Below are positions 32,971 to 44,367 of a DNA stretch of 64,000 nucleotides, piece by piece. The translations under genes were made by a program, and so were the position numbers. This stretch comes from Leifsonia sp. SCN 70-46 (lineage in GTDB: Bacteria; Actinomycetota; Actinomycetes; Actinomycetales; Microbacteriaceae): the NCBI GenBank assembly GCA_001725325.1, contig MEFY01000002.1:2297559-2361558 (forward strand), written 5' to 3'. The notes under the pieces were generated by a model. The model searched no databases. It worked only from the letters and a program-made list of their open reading frames with translations, and was not told where the DNA came from. Numbering within the stretch: the stretch's first letter is position 1; each line of letters opens with the position of its first letter.

Positions 32971-34152
32971 ATGCGAGTAGACCTGATCAGCCGCGAGTAC
33001 CCGCCGGAGGTGTACGGCGGAGCCGGCGTGCACGTCGCCGAGCTCGTGCGCGCCCTCCGAACCGACCTCGACGTCAAGGTGCGGTGCTTCGGCATGCCGC
33101 GCGACGAGGCAGATGTGTTCTCCTACCTCGTGCCGTCCGACCTGTCGGGCGCCAACCCCGCGCTCGCGACGCTCGGCGTCGACCTCCAGATCGCGCAGGA
33201 TGTGGCCGGGGCCGACCTCGTGCACTCCCACACCTGGTACGCCAACGCCGCCGGCCAGCTCGCGTCGCTCCTGCACGGCATCCCGCACGTCGTGACCGCG
33301 CACAGCCTCGAGCCGCTGCGTCCGTGGAAGGCCGAGCAGCTCGGCGGCGGCTACCGCGTCTCCAGCTGGATCGAGGCCACGGCGTTCACGGGCGCCGCGG
33401 CGATCATCGCCGTGAGCGACGGGATGCGCCGCGACATCCTCCGGTCGTACCCGTGGCTCGACGAGTCGAAGGTCCACACCGTGCACAACGGCATCGACCT
33501 CGAGCGCTGGAAGGCCGTCGACGACAAGGAGCTCGTACGCTCCCTCGGCATCGACCCCGACCGCCCCTCCGTCGTCTTCGTCGGCCGCATCACGCGCCAG
33601 AAGGGACTCCCGTACCTCCTGCACGCCGCATCGATGCTGCCGCCGGACGTGCAGCTCGTGCTGTGCGCGGGCGCGCCCGACACCCCCGAGATCCTCGCCG
33701 AGGTGCAGGAGGGCGTGCGCGAGCTGCAGAAGACGCGCTCGGGCGTCGTGTGGCTCGACCGGCTCCTGAGCCAGAACGAGCTCTCCGCCGTGCTCACGCA
33801 GGCGACGACGTTCGTGTGCCCCTCGGTGTACGAGCCGCTCGGCATCGTGAACCTCGAGGCGATGGCGTGCTCCGCGCCCGTCGTCGGCACGGCCACCGGG
33901 GGCATCCCCGAGGTCGTGCAGGACGGCGTGACCGGCAGGCTCGTGCCCATCGAGCAGGCGCAGGACGGCACGGGAACCCCGGTCGACCCCGAGACGTTCG
34001 TGGGCGACCTGGCGCGCATCCTCACCGAGGTCGTGTCGGACCCCGCGGGGGCGAAGCGCATGGGCGAGGCGGGCCGCCGTCGGGCCGAGACAGACTTCAG
34101 CTGGACGTCGATCGCCGCGCGCACGCGCGAGATCTACGCGAGCCTCGTCTGA
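32971..34152 (+). CDS. glgA: Actinobacterial GlgA/GlgM-type glycogen synthase (GT4)
   Basis: MRVDLISREYPPEVYGGAGVHVAELVRAL; FVGRITRQKGLPYLL; PSVYEPLGIVNLEAMACSAPVVGTATGGIPEVV; divergent from glgC. Confidence 0.93.
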   Translation: MRVDLISREYPPEVYGGAGVHVAELVRALRTDLDVKVRCFGMPRDEADVFSYLVPSDLSGANPALATLGVDLQIAQDVAGADLVHSHTWYANAAGQLASLLHGIPHVVTAHSLEPLRPWKAEQLGGGYRVSSWIEATAFTGAAAIIAVSDGMRRDILRSYPWLDESKVHTVHNGIDLERWKAVDDKELVRSLGIDPDRPSVVFVGRITRQKGLPYLLHAASMLPPDVQLVLCAGAPDTPEILAEVQEGVRELQKTRSGVVWLDRLLSQNELSAVLTQATTFVCPSVYEPLGIVNLEAMACSAPVVGTATGGIPEVVQDGVTGRLVPIEQAQDGTGTPVDPETFVGDLARILTEVVSDPAGAKRMGEAGRRRAETDFSWTSIAARTREIYASLV

Positions 34153-34185
34153 CGGGCTCCCGGTAGCGCCTAGGCTGGAGGCACC

Positions 34186-34968
<783 letters not shown>

Positions 34969-35051
34969 CCATCTGGTAGAGTCGATAGCTGGCCGTGCGC
35001 GGTTCTCGACGCAGGCCCCAGACTTCCTTCATCACATCCAAGGACATCACC

Positions 35052-35306
35052 ATGAAGACCGACATCCACCCCACGTACTCCGAGATCGTCTTCCGCGACC
35101 TCGCGTCGGGCGCCACGTTCCTCACGCGCTCGACCGCGACGAGCGACAAGACCATCGAACTCGACGGTGTCACGTACCCCGTCATCGACGTCGAGATCTC
35201 GTCGGAGTCGCACCCGTTCTACACGGGCAAGCAGCGCATCATGGACTCCGCGGGCCGCGTCGAGAAGTTCAACTCGCGCTACGCGGGCTTCGGCACCAAG
35301 AAGTAG
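35052..35306 (+). CDS. rpmE2: 50S ribosomal protein L31 type B
   Basis: [78 protein letters not shown]; lacks the Zn-binding Cys residues. Confidence 0.95.
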   Translation: MKTDIHPTYSEIVFRDLASGATFLTRSTATSDKTIELDGVTYPVIDVEISSESHPFYTGKQRIMDSAGRVEKFNSRYAGFGTKK

Positions 35307-35316
35307 AGCCCTCACA

Positions 35317-35344
35317 CGAAAGGCCGCCCTCGGGCGGCCTTTCG
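35317..35344 (+). terminator. Rho-independent-type terminator hairpin after rpmE2
   Basis: Perfect 13-bp stem CGAAAGGCCGCCC-TC-GGGCGGCCTTTCG. Confidence 0.88.
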
Positions 35345-35361
35345 TCGTTAACCGGCTCGGG

Positions 35362-36696
35362 CTAGAACAGCGCGCTGCGCCGCGATACCCACAGCGGGAG
35401 CACGGTGTCGCGCGTGAGGGGCGCGAGCTCGACAGCGACGTCGTCGGTGTCGATCCAGAGCACCTCCTCGATCTCCTCGCTCGGCACGACGATGCGGTCG
35501 ACCGACATCGCGAACACCTCGGCGCGGATGACCGTGTCGGGCTCGTTCGCCGCGTCGGCCCGGAAGCTGCCGAGGTACTCCGTGGTGTCGAGGTCGACCT
35601 CGAGGCCCACCTCCTCCTGCAGCTCGCGCGTGAGGGCCTGGAGGGCGCTCTCGCCGGGCTCGATCTTGCCGCCGGCCTGCATGAACGCGGTCGTGCCGCG
35701 CTTGCGCACGAGGAGCGTGCGGCCCGTGGGATCCGTGATGATGGCGGCCGCCACGCGCAGCACGGTCTGGCGCCTGGGCGGCGGGGCGCTCTCGTACGCG
35801 GAGCCCGTCATGGGCGGCACGTACACCTCGATGGTCTCGGCGGTGTCGGGCTCGGCCGGGCCGATGCGCTCGAGGCCCGGGAGCGCCATGGGCATGCCCT
35901 GCAGCTCCAGCACGCCCGTGTTGAAGTCGAGGCTGGGGACCGTGAGGCTCGGCCGCGGCTCGGGCGCGGGGATGGGCTGGGTGTCGACGATGCTCGTGGG
36001 ATGCTCGCTGCGCCGCAGCGGCCAGCTCTCGTCGGAGACGAACGCCGCGTCGCCCTTCACGTTCCTGATGTAGTCGGCGAAGCTCGCGGCCTGCTCGGCG
36101 AACCAGATCTCCTGGCGGCCGTGCAGGTCGGCTGCGGGGAGGTCGAGCTCCTCGGGGTAGGCACGCGCGAGGGACTGCGCGACGCGGGCGGCGGCTATCG
36201 CGTCGGAGCCCGCGTCGTGGGCGTCGTCGAGCGTGACGCCGTACAGGCCCGCGGTGACCTCGAGGGTGCGCTTGCCCTTGCGGTAGCGGTCGACCGCCTT
36301 GTCGAGCACGAGCGGGTCGATGACGGGGGAGAGCATGGTGAGCGGGGCGCGACCGTAGCGGCGGCACTCCCGGTCGAGCAGGCTCAGGTCGTAGGGCGCG
36401 TTGTAGACGACGAGCGGCATGCCGAGCCCCAGGAGCACCCGCAGCGTCTGCGCGATCTCGCCGACGACGTCGGCCGCGGGCCTGCCGAGGGCCTGGGCGC
36501 GCTCGGTCGTGATGCCGTGCACCGCCGACGCGCCCTCGGGGATCTCGACGCCGGGGTCGGCCATCCAGTCCCAGCGCTCGACGACGGAGCCGTCGGGCTC
36601 GAGCACCGCGACGCAGGCCGTGACGATGCGGGCGGTCTCGACGTCCACTCCCGTGGTCTCGAGATCGAACGCCGCGATGCGGCCCCAGCTACCCAT
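35362..36696 (-). CDS. Bifunctional DnaQ-like (DEDDh) 3'-5' exonuclease-Nudix hydrolase fusion
   Basis: Exo I AAFDLETTGVD, Exo II YNAPYDLSLLDRE, Exo III HDAGSDAIAAARV; Nudix box GGKIEPGESALQALTRELQEEVGLE near the C-terminus; single 444-aa frame. Confidence 0.9.
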   Translation of the reverse strand: MGSWGRIAAFDLETTGVDVETARIVTACVAVLEPDGSVVERWDWMADPGVEIPEGASAVHGITTERAQALGRPAADVVGEIAQTLRVLLGLGMPLVVYNAPYDLSLLDRECRRYGRAPLTMLSPVIDPLVLDKAVDRYRKGKRTLEVTAGLYGVTLDDAHDAGSDAIAAARVAQSLARAYPEELDLPAADLHGRQEIWFAEQAASFADYIRNVKGDAAFVSDESWPLRRSEHPTSIVDTQPIPAPEPRPSLTVPSLDFNTGVLELQGMPMALPGLERIGPAEPDTAETIEVYVPPMTGSAYESAPPPRRQTVLRVAAAIITDPTGRTLLVRKRGTTAFMQAGGKIEPGESALQALTRELQEEVGLEVDLDTTEYLGSFRADAANEPDTVIRAEVFAMSVDRIVVPSEEIEEVLWIDTDDVAVELAPLTRDTVLPLWVSRRSALF

Positions 36697-36755
36697 GCCC
36701 CAAGGCTACGCACCCCACCCGACAGCGCCCCGCAGGCTCGCTGGGGTGTGCAGTC

Positions 36756-38465
<1,710 letters not shown>

Positions 38466-38551
38466 ATTCCGAGTCTAGAGCCGCGGTGCAAGCGCTTGTC
38501 ACCCCCTTGGGCTTGCTCATTCGCGAGCGTGGGCTGCCTAGACTTGCCGTC

Positions 38552-39454
38552 GTGCCTGTCGCCTCCCCGTACGCCGCCCTGCTCGCCGAGACCCCCGTGC
38601 GCGAGCACGCGGTAGACGTGCTCGGCAGCGACACGCGCTACTGGGACTACGGCCCCGAGGATGCCCGCACCACCCTCGTGGTCGTGCACGGCTACCGCGG
38701 CGAGCACCACGGCCTCGAGCCCGTCGTCGCCCATCTGCGCGGCCTGCGCATCGTGAGCCCCGACCTCCCCGGATTCGGCGACTCGTCGCCGCTGCCCGGG
38801 CGCACGCACGACATCGCCGCCTACTCGGAGTGGCTGTCGGCCTTCGTCGACGCCCTCGGGCTGCGCGGCACCGCGGTCATCCTCGGCCACTCCTTCGGCT
38901 CGATCGTGGCGTCGGCGGCCGTCGCCGGGGGGCTCGCCACCCCGAAGCTCATCCTCGTCAACCCCATAGCGGCGCCCGCCCTCGAGGGCCCGAACCGGTT
39001 CGGGAGCCAGCTCACGCTCGGTTTCTACCGCACGGCGCGCGCCCTGCCGGAGGCCGTCGGCAAAGGGCTGCTCTCGTTCCCGCCCATCGTGCGGGGCATG
39101 AGCGCGTTCCTCGTGCAGACCAAGGACGGCGCGCTGCGCCGCTGGATCCACGACCAGCACTCCACGTACTTCAGCCGCTACGCGAACCGCGACACCGTCG
39201 TGCAGGGGTTCGAGGCGTCGATCAGCAACGACGTGAGCCAGGTCGCCGCGCGCATCGCCGTGCCCACCCTGCTCGTCGGGGCCGACCGCGACCCCATCAC
39301 GTCGGTCGAGGCGCAGCGCGACCTCGCGACGGTGTTCCCGGATGCCCGGCTCGTGCTGCTCGAGGGGGTGGGCCATCTCGTGCACTACGAGAAGCCGCGC
39401 GAGGCCGCGACGGCGATCGTGGAGTTCCTGGGCGACGGGGAGGTCGCGGCGTGA
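38552..39454 (+). CDS. Alpha/beta hydrolase
   Basis: VVVHGYRGEHHGLEP; ILGHSFGSIVAS nucleophile elbow; VGADRDPITS; GVGHLVHYEKP; GTG start likely. Confidence 0.88.
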   Translation: MPVASPYAALLAETPVREHAVDVLGSDTRYWDYGPEDARTTLVVVHGYRGEHHGLEPVVAHLRGLRIVSPDLPGFGDSSPLPGRTHDIAAYSEWLSAFVDALGLRGTAVILGHSFGSIVASAAVAGGLATPKLILVNPIAAPALEGPNRFGSQLTLGFYRTARALPEAVGKGLLSFPPIVRGMSAFLVQTKDGALRRWIHDQHSTYFSRYANRDTVVQGFEASISNDVSQVAARIAVPTLLVGADRDPITSVEAQRDLATVFPDARLVLLEGVGHLVHYEKPREAATAIVEFLGDGEVAA

Positions 39455-40545
39455 AGATCATCTTCGACAACCGCTACACGCGCCTCGGGCGCCATGACGG
39501 CATCAGCCGCTACGGCGCGCGGCTCGTGGAGGAGCTCGCCAAGCTCCACCCCGTGACGATGCTCATCTCCGACGAGCGCCAGCTCGAGATGCTGCCCGAC
39601 CTGCCGTGGGTCATGGGCACCGATCCCACGAGCGCGCGCGAGCCGTGGATCTCGCGCATCGTCAACAAGCACGAGCCCGACGTCGTCTTCACGCCCATGC
39701 AGACCATGGGACCGGGCGGGCGCACGTACGGCCTGGTCACGACCGTGCACGACCTCATCTACTACACGCACCGCACGCCGCCGCGCGACCTCAACCCCGC
39801 GCTGCGCCTGCTGTGGCGCGTCTACCACCTCTCGTGGGCGTTCCAGCGGAGCCTGCTCAACCGCGCAGACGCGCACCTCGTCGACTCCGAGACGACGGGC
39901 CGCCTCATGGCGCAGCACCGGCTCACGAAGAACCCCGTGCGCGTGGTGCTGCTCGGCACGGAGCTCCCCGAGAAGACCCCCACGCGCACGAGGGCCGCGT
40001 CGAAGGACCTCGTCTACATGGGCTCGTTCATGCCCTACAAGAACGTCGACCTCATCGTGAACTCGCTGCGCGACCTGCCCGGCTACCGCCTGCTGCTCAT
40101 GAGCCGCATCTCCGACGCGGAGCGCGCGCGGCTCACCGCCCTCGCCCCCGAGGGCTCGGTCGTGTTCTACGACGGCGCGAGCGACGAGGACTACGAGGCC
40201 GCCATGCTCGGCGCCACCGCGCTCGTGACCGCCTCGCGCGACGAGGGATTCGGACTGCCCGTCGTCGAGGCGCAGGCCCTCGGCACCCCCGTTCTGCTGA
40301 GCGACATCCCCATCTTCCGCGAGATCGGGGGGCCCGCGGCGGGCTACTTCGACCCCGACAGCACCGCCTCGTTCGTCGCGGCCGTGCGCGAGCTCGAGGA
40401 TCCCGCGGAGTGGGAGCGCCGCTCGGCCGAGGCCGCCCGCTGGGCCCGGCGGTTCAACTGGCCCGACGCCGCGAAGCAGCTGCTCGAGGTGCTCACCGAA
40501 ACACACGAGCGCCGGACTCACGAGCGCCGGCGAGCCGGCCGGTGA
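39451..40545 (+). CDS. Glycosyltransferase family 4 (GT-B)
   Basis: VKIIFDNRYTRLGRHDGISRYGARLVEEL; TVHDLIYY; YMGSFMPYKNVDLIV; ASRDEGFGLPVVEAQALGTPVLLSDIPIFREIGG; GTGA overlap with the preceding gene. Confidence 0.9.
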   Translation: MKIIFDNRYTRLGRHDGISRYGARLVEELAKLHPVTMLISDERQLEMLPDLPWVMGTDPTSAREPWISRIVNKHEPDVVFTPMQTMGPGGRTYGLVTTVHDLIYYTHRTPPRDLNPALRLLWRVYHLSWAFQRSLLNRADAHLVDSETTGRLMAQHRLTKNPVRVVLLGTELPEKTPTRTRAASKDLVYMGSFMPYKNVDLIVNSLRDLPGYRLLLMSRISDAERARLTALAPEGSVVFYDGASDEDYEAAMLGATALVTASRDEGFGLPVVEAQALGTPVLLSDIPIFREIGGPAAGYFDPDSTASFVAAVRELEDPAEWERRSAEAARWARRFNWPDAAKQLLEVLTETHERRTHERRRAGR

Positions 40546-41774
40546 CGGCCCCTAGCCCGCTCACGAGCGCGGAGGGGACGACGGGCCGAGACGAATGGGT
40601 GCTCGACCCGGCCAAGCGGCACCTGAACCACGGATCGTACGGCGCCGTGCCGCGCCGCACGCTCGAGCACCAGGCCGCGCTCAAGCGGGAGCTCGAGCGC
40701 AACCCGCTGCGGTGGTTCGACTCCCTGCCCGAGCGCCTCGCCGCGGAGCGTGCGGCGCTCGCGCCCTTCCTCGGATCGCCCGCGCACGAGCTGGCCGTGA
40801 TCCCCAACGCGAGCGCGGGCGCCAGCACGGTGCTCGCGAGCACCCGCTTCGAGCCGGGCGACGAGATCCTCGTCACCGACCACGTCTACGGCGCGGTGCT
40901 CATGGCCGCCGAGCGGGCGGCCCGTCGCGACGGCGGGGTCGTGAGGGCCGTCGGCATCCCCCTCGCCGCAGGATCGGAGGAGACGCTCGAGCTCATCACG
41001 GGCGCGGTCGGCCCGCGCACCCGGATGCTCATCGTCGACCATGTCTCGTCGGCGACCGCCCGCGCGTTCCCTGTCGAGGAGCTCGTCGCCGCGCTGGAGG
41101 GATCCGGCGTCACCATCGTCGTGGACGGCGCGCACACGCCCGGCCTCCTCGACTCGCCCGCACGTGTCGCCGGCCGCTCGGACGGCGTCGTGTGGTTCGG
41201 CAACCTGCACAAGTTCGCGTCGGCGCCCCGCGCGGCCGCCGTGCTCGTGGCGCGCGGCGAGACCGCCGCCCGGCTGTACCCGCCCATCGACTCGTGGGGC
41301 GCGACGCTGGACTACCCGGAGCGGTTCGACCAGCAGGGCACGAACGACGTGACGGGCTTCCTGAGCGCCTCGTACGGCATCGCGGAGCTCGAGCGCCTCT
41401 TCGGCTGGCAGCGCATCCGCGACTACGCGGCGGACCTCGCCGCCTACGCGGCGTCGATCATTGCCCCCGCGCTCGAGGCGCTGCAGGATGTGCCGGCGCG
41501 CCCCCACGTGGGCATGGCCCAGCCCGCGCAGCCCCTGCTGCGCCTGCCGGACGGCATCGTCACCGACGGTGCGTCGCAACGTGTGCTCAAGAACCGGCTC
41601 TCGGCCGAGGCCGACGTGGAGGCGGGCATCATGGTCTGGCGCGGGCAGGGGTTCCTGCGTATCTCCGCCCACGCCTACAACGTCGCCGCGGACTACGAGC
41701 AGTTCGTCGAGCGCGGAATCCCGGTCATCGCGTCGATGGCACGTAGCGGCGCATCGCACTCGCCAGCACGCTGA
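40542..41774 (+). CDS. PLP-dependent class V aminotransferase (isopenicillin-N epimerase-like)
   Basis: HLNHGSYGAVPRRTLEHQAALKRELERNPLRWF; VVDGAHTPGLL; WFGNLHKFASAP (PLP Lys); GTG start at 40542 overlaps the GT stop. Confidence 0.9.
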   Translation: MTAPSPLTSAEGTTGRDEWVLDPAKRHLNHGSYGAVPRRTLEHQAALKRELERNPLRWFDSLPERLAAERAALAPFLGSPAHELAVIPNASAGASTVLASTRFEPGDEILVTDHVYGAVLMAAERAARRDGGVVRAVGIPLAAGSEETLELITGAVGPRTRMLIVDHVSSATARAFPVEELVAALEGSGVTIVVDGAHTPGLLDSPARVAGRSDGVVWFGNLHKFASAPRAAAVLVARGETAARLYPPIDSWGATLDYPERFDQQGTNDVTGFLSASYGIAELERLFGWQRIRDYAADLAAYAASIIAPALEALQDVPARPHVGMAQPAQPLLRLPDGIVTDGASQRVLKNRLSAEADVEAGIMVWRGQGFLRISAHAYNVAADYEQFVERGIPVIASMARSGASHSPAR

Positions 41775-44175
41775 ACCCCTCCGCGAGCTGGCCCTCGTAG
41801 CCGCTCGGCGTTCCGTCCCACATGCGCCAGTCGAGGCCCGACCCGAGCCCGCCGAACGAGGAGTCGTCGGCGATCGTCTCCGCGAGCGAGAACAGGAGCT
41901 CGTCCGCAGCGTCCGTGAGGCCCACCCGGTCGAAGGCGTCGACGAGCACGCGCGCACCGTGGTGCGAGCAGCCGCCCTGCTGGTAGCCGCCCATGGGCAG
42001 CCCGAACACGACGCCGCCGAGGTCGGACTCCGGGATGCGCCAGAGGTTGAGCGGGATCCCGTTGCGCAGGTCGTCCACGCCCGCCTCGCGCCAGTGCTCC
42101 CGCAGCCGCAGCATGATCGTGCGGGCCGTGGCCGGGTCGATGAGGTCCGTGCTGCAGGCGGCGCCCGTCACGAGCGAGAAGCCGAAGTCGTGCAGCTCGC
42201 CGTCGACGGAGCGCCAGCCGGCGATGAGGCCCGTCGCGGGGTTGAGGAAGGTCGGCAGGTACGCGGCGCGGATGCCGGCCGCCGCGGCATCGAGCCGGGC
42301 GGCGAGCCCGTGCTCGCCGAACGCGCGCAGGGCGGGCGCGAGCTCGGCCCACGCCTCGTAGAGCACGGCGTTGGCCCACGCGTCCTTCCAGCCGAACGAG
42401 ATGACGTCGGCCCACGCGGTGCTCCACTGGTGCTCGCCGCTCACGCCCCTGCGCAGGGTGGACTCCACGAGCCCGTCGCCGTCGACATCCCGCGCGAGCA
42501 TCGCCTCGACCTCCGCGAGGATCCGCGCACGGTGGCGGTCGAACCAGGCGCGGTCCGCCGTCCCCGTGAGGAAGCGCCCCAGCGCGACGAGCGTGTTGGC
42601 CGCCATGTGGACGTACTCGTCCTCGAGACGGTGGTTGCCGTGGGATGTCGCGCCGCTGCCGTAGCTCGGCGCCCCGTCGAGCCAGCGGCTCAACGACACC
42701 CCCACGAGGGCGAGCGGGCGGATACCGCCCACCTCCGCCGGCATGCCCGCGGCTATCGCCGAGATGTCGTTGAGGGTCGTCGTGCAGTGCATCGAGGCGC
42801 CGTTGTTCGAGTAGGTCGCGGTGTCCGACCGGAACGGGAGTGCCGTGAGGGCGTGGCGGGCGAGCATGCGGGCGACCGAGGGCGGGGCCGACGGCGACGG
42901 GGCGACGACCTGCGGCGTGCCCGCGACGAAGCTGACCGTCGCGGCGAAGTCCCCGGCGGGGAGCAGGTAGTCGCCGAACGCCGTCGGCGCCTCGCCGAGC
43001 TTGACCTCGAAGGTGTTCGTGTCGAGCGCCCGCACGGAGTCGCTGCGGTAGAGCACGTCGGGGGAGTCGCTCGACACCGAGAGGGTGCCGTGGCGCGGGA
43101 AGTGCCACAGCACCGGCCCGCGGAGCAGTCCCGTCTCACCCACGGTGACGAGCGGGCCCATGGCCGTGCTCGGCGTGACGCGGTTGTCGGTGGCGACGTG
43201 CCAGGCCGAGCTCGTCCAGGCCCGGTAGTCGCGGGACGCCGAGCGGCGGGCCTCGAGGAGGATGCGGTCGGGGAGCACCGTGAACCGGTAGCGGTAGCGC
43301 TGCCCCGCCGACGGCACATCCACGTCGTAGGTGACCGTGTTGCCGCGCACCGAGGTGGTGCCCTCGTAGTCGCTCGCAAGGAAGCCGAGGGGGCGGTCGC
43401 CGTCGGCGCGGGTCAGGCGCGGGCCCTGGGCGAGGTACTCCGCGTTCTGGTCGCGGAGCACGGGATAGACCCCCGACGGATAGACGCCGCTGCGCACGAT
43501 GTCCATGGAGCGGGGGAGCTGCAGCAGGTTGCGATCGGTGCGCCCACCGGCATCGTCGTCGATGCCGAGGTGGGACCACGCGGGGGAGCGCAGGCGGAAT
43601 CCCACGGCGAGGCTCGCGGTCGTGAACCGGACCTCGGAGCTGCGGTGCTCAGCCCTCACACCGTCGGGGAGGCCGTCGAGGTCGACGACGGAGACGTCGA
43701 GGTGCCCCTCGCGCCGGGGAGTCCACTCCGCGGGCGCCTCGCCCAGCGCCTCGACGGCCGTGTTGGCGAGGTTCCAGCCGGGCCACCAGCGGTCTGTGGT
43801 CGCCTCGCGCAGCTCGACGACGAGCGCCGTGGTCTGGCGCGCCAGCTCGAGCGCGTCCTGAGTCGCGGCCAGGCTGCCCGCACGCGCCCACCCCTCCTCG
43901 GAACCGGTCCAGCAGGTCGCCCGCGCGACGGAGTCCGACTCCTGGCCGCTAGCGCACTTGTGGTAGCCCGCGCCGGGCACCAGGCGCACGGTGTCGACCG
44001 TCATCGGCGTGTCGGAGAACACGGCCTTGAGGTGGATGATTCGCTCGGAAGGTGCGTCGTGCTCCTCGCTGTCAGGGCGCGCCCACACCGCCCTCGTGTG
44101 CACGCGCACGGTCGAGGCGGGCAGTGATTCCCACTCGGGAGTGGCGAGCGGATGGACGAAGAGATTGCTGGGCAT
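41725..44175 (-). CDS. Large (alpha/alpha)6-barrel-type glycoside hydrolase, substrate unknown
   Basis: 816 aa; C-terminal half with NDISAIAAG, LARDVDGDGLVESTLR, SFGWKDAWANAVLYEAWAEL, YLPTFLNPATGLIAGWRS, GGYQQGGCSHHGARVLVDAF resembles six-hairpin glycosidases; divergent from the sugar ABC operon. Confidence 0.7.
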   Translation of the reverse strand: MPSNLFVHPLATPEWESLPASTVRVHTRAVWARPDSEEHDAPSERIIHLKAVFSDTPMTVDTVRLVPGAGYHKCASGQESDSVARATCWTGSEEGWARAGSLAATQDALELARQTTALVVELREATTDRWWPGWNLANTAVEALGEAPAEWTPRREGHLDVSVVDLDGLPDGVRAEHRSSEVRFTTASLAVGFRLRSPAWSHLGIDDDAGGRTDRNLLQLPRSMDIVRSGVYPSGVYPVLRDQNAEYLAQGPRLTRADGDRPLGFLASDYEGTTSVRGNTVTYDVDVPSAGQRYRYRFTVLPDRILLEARRSASRDYRAWTSSAWHVATDNRVTPSTAMGPLVTVGETGLLRGPVLWHFPRHGTLSVSSDSPDVLYRSDSVRALDTNTFEVKLGEAPTAFGDYLLPAGDFAATVSFVAGTPQVVAPSPSAPPSVARMLARHALTALPFRSDTATYSNNGASMHCTTTLNDISAIAAGMPAEVGGIRPLALVGVSLSRWLDGAPSYGSGATSHGNHRLEDEYVHMAANTLVALGRFLTGTADRAWFDRHRARILAEVEAMLARDVDGDGLVESTLRRGVSGEHQWSTAWADVISFGWKDAWANAVLYEAWAELAPALRAFGEHGLAARLDAAAAGIRAAYLPTFLNPATGLIAGWRSVDGELHDFGFSLVTGAACSTDLIDPATARTIMLRLREHWREAGVDDLRNGIPLNLWRIPESDLGGVVFGLPMGGYQQGGCSHHGARVLVDAFDRVGLTDAADELLFSLAETIADDSSFGGLGSGLDWRMWDGTPSGYEGQLAEGFSVLASAMRRYVPSTR

Positions 44176-44194
44176 GGTTCACCTTTTTCCTCGC

Positions 44195-44224
44195 GTTGAC
44201 TGGTGTTCGAGACCTCACCTACAC
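44195..44224 (+). promoter_or_regulatory. Candidate sigma70-type promoter for the ABC/oxidoreductase operon
   Basis: TTGACT-18 bp-TACACT. Confidence 0.45.
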
Positions 44225-44240
44225 TGACCGAAAGCGTAGT

Positions 44241-44256
44241 GGAAAATCGATTGCGC
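44241..44256 (-). promoter_or_regulatory. Candidate LacI-family operator (site A)
   Basis: Minus-strand GCGCAATCGATTTTCC, 13/16 identical to site B (56094..56109). Confidence 0.6.
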
Positions 44257-44298
44257 AAAATCGCTCTCGGTGCTTGAATGGGTTTCCGCCAGTTCTCG

Positions 44299-44322
44299 AA
44301 TTGGTTAGTCCAAATACCAATT
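44299..44322. repeat. Inverted repeat in the divergent intergenic region
   Basis: AATTGGT-N10-ACCAATT, 46 bp upstream of the ABC substrate-binding protein gene. Confidence 0.5.
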
Positions 44323-44367
44323 GTGCCCCGCAATTGCGTATCTCAATGAGGAGATTAGGAATACACA

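Noticed and set aside
40505-40533. Short tandem CACGAGCGCCGG-like duplication at the end of the GT4 gene
   Set aside because: Only two imperfect copies within coding sequence (THERRTHERRR); no sign of a mobile or regulatory element
41461-44127. 888-aa plus-strand ORF opposite the glycosidase
   Set aside because: Antisense shadow ORF with biased composition and no recognisable domain
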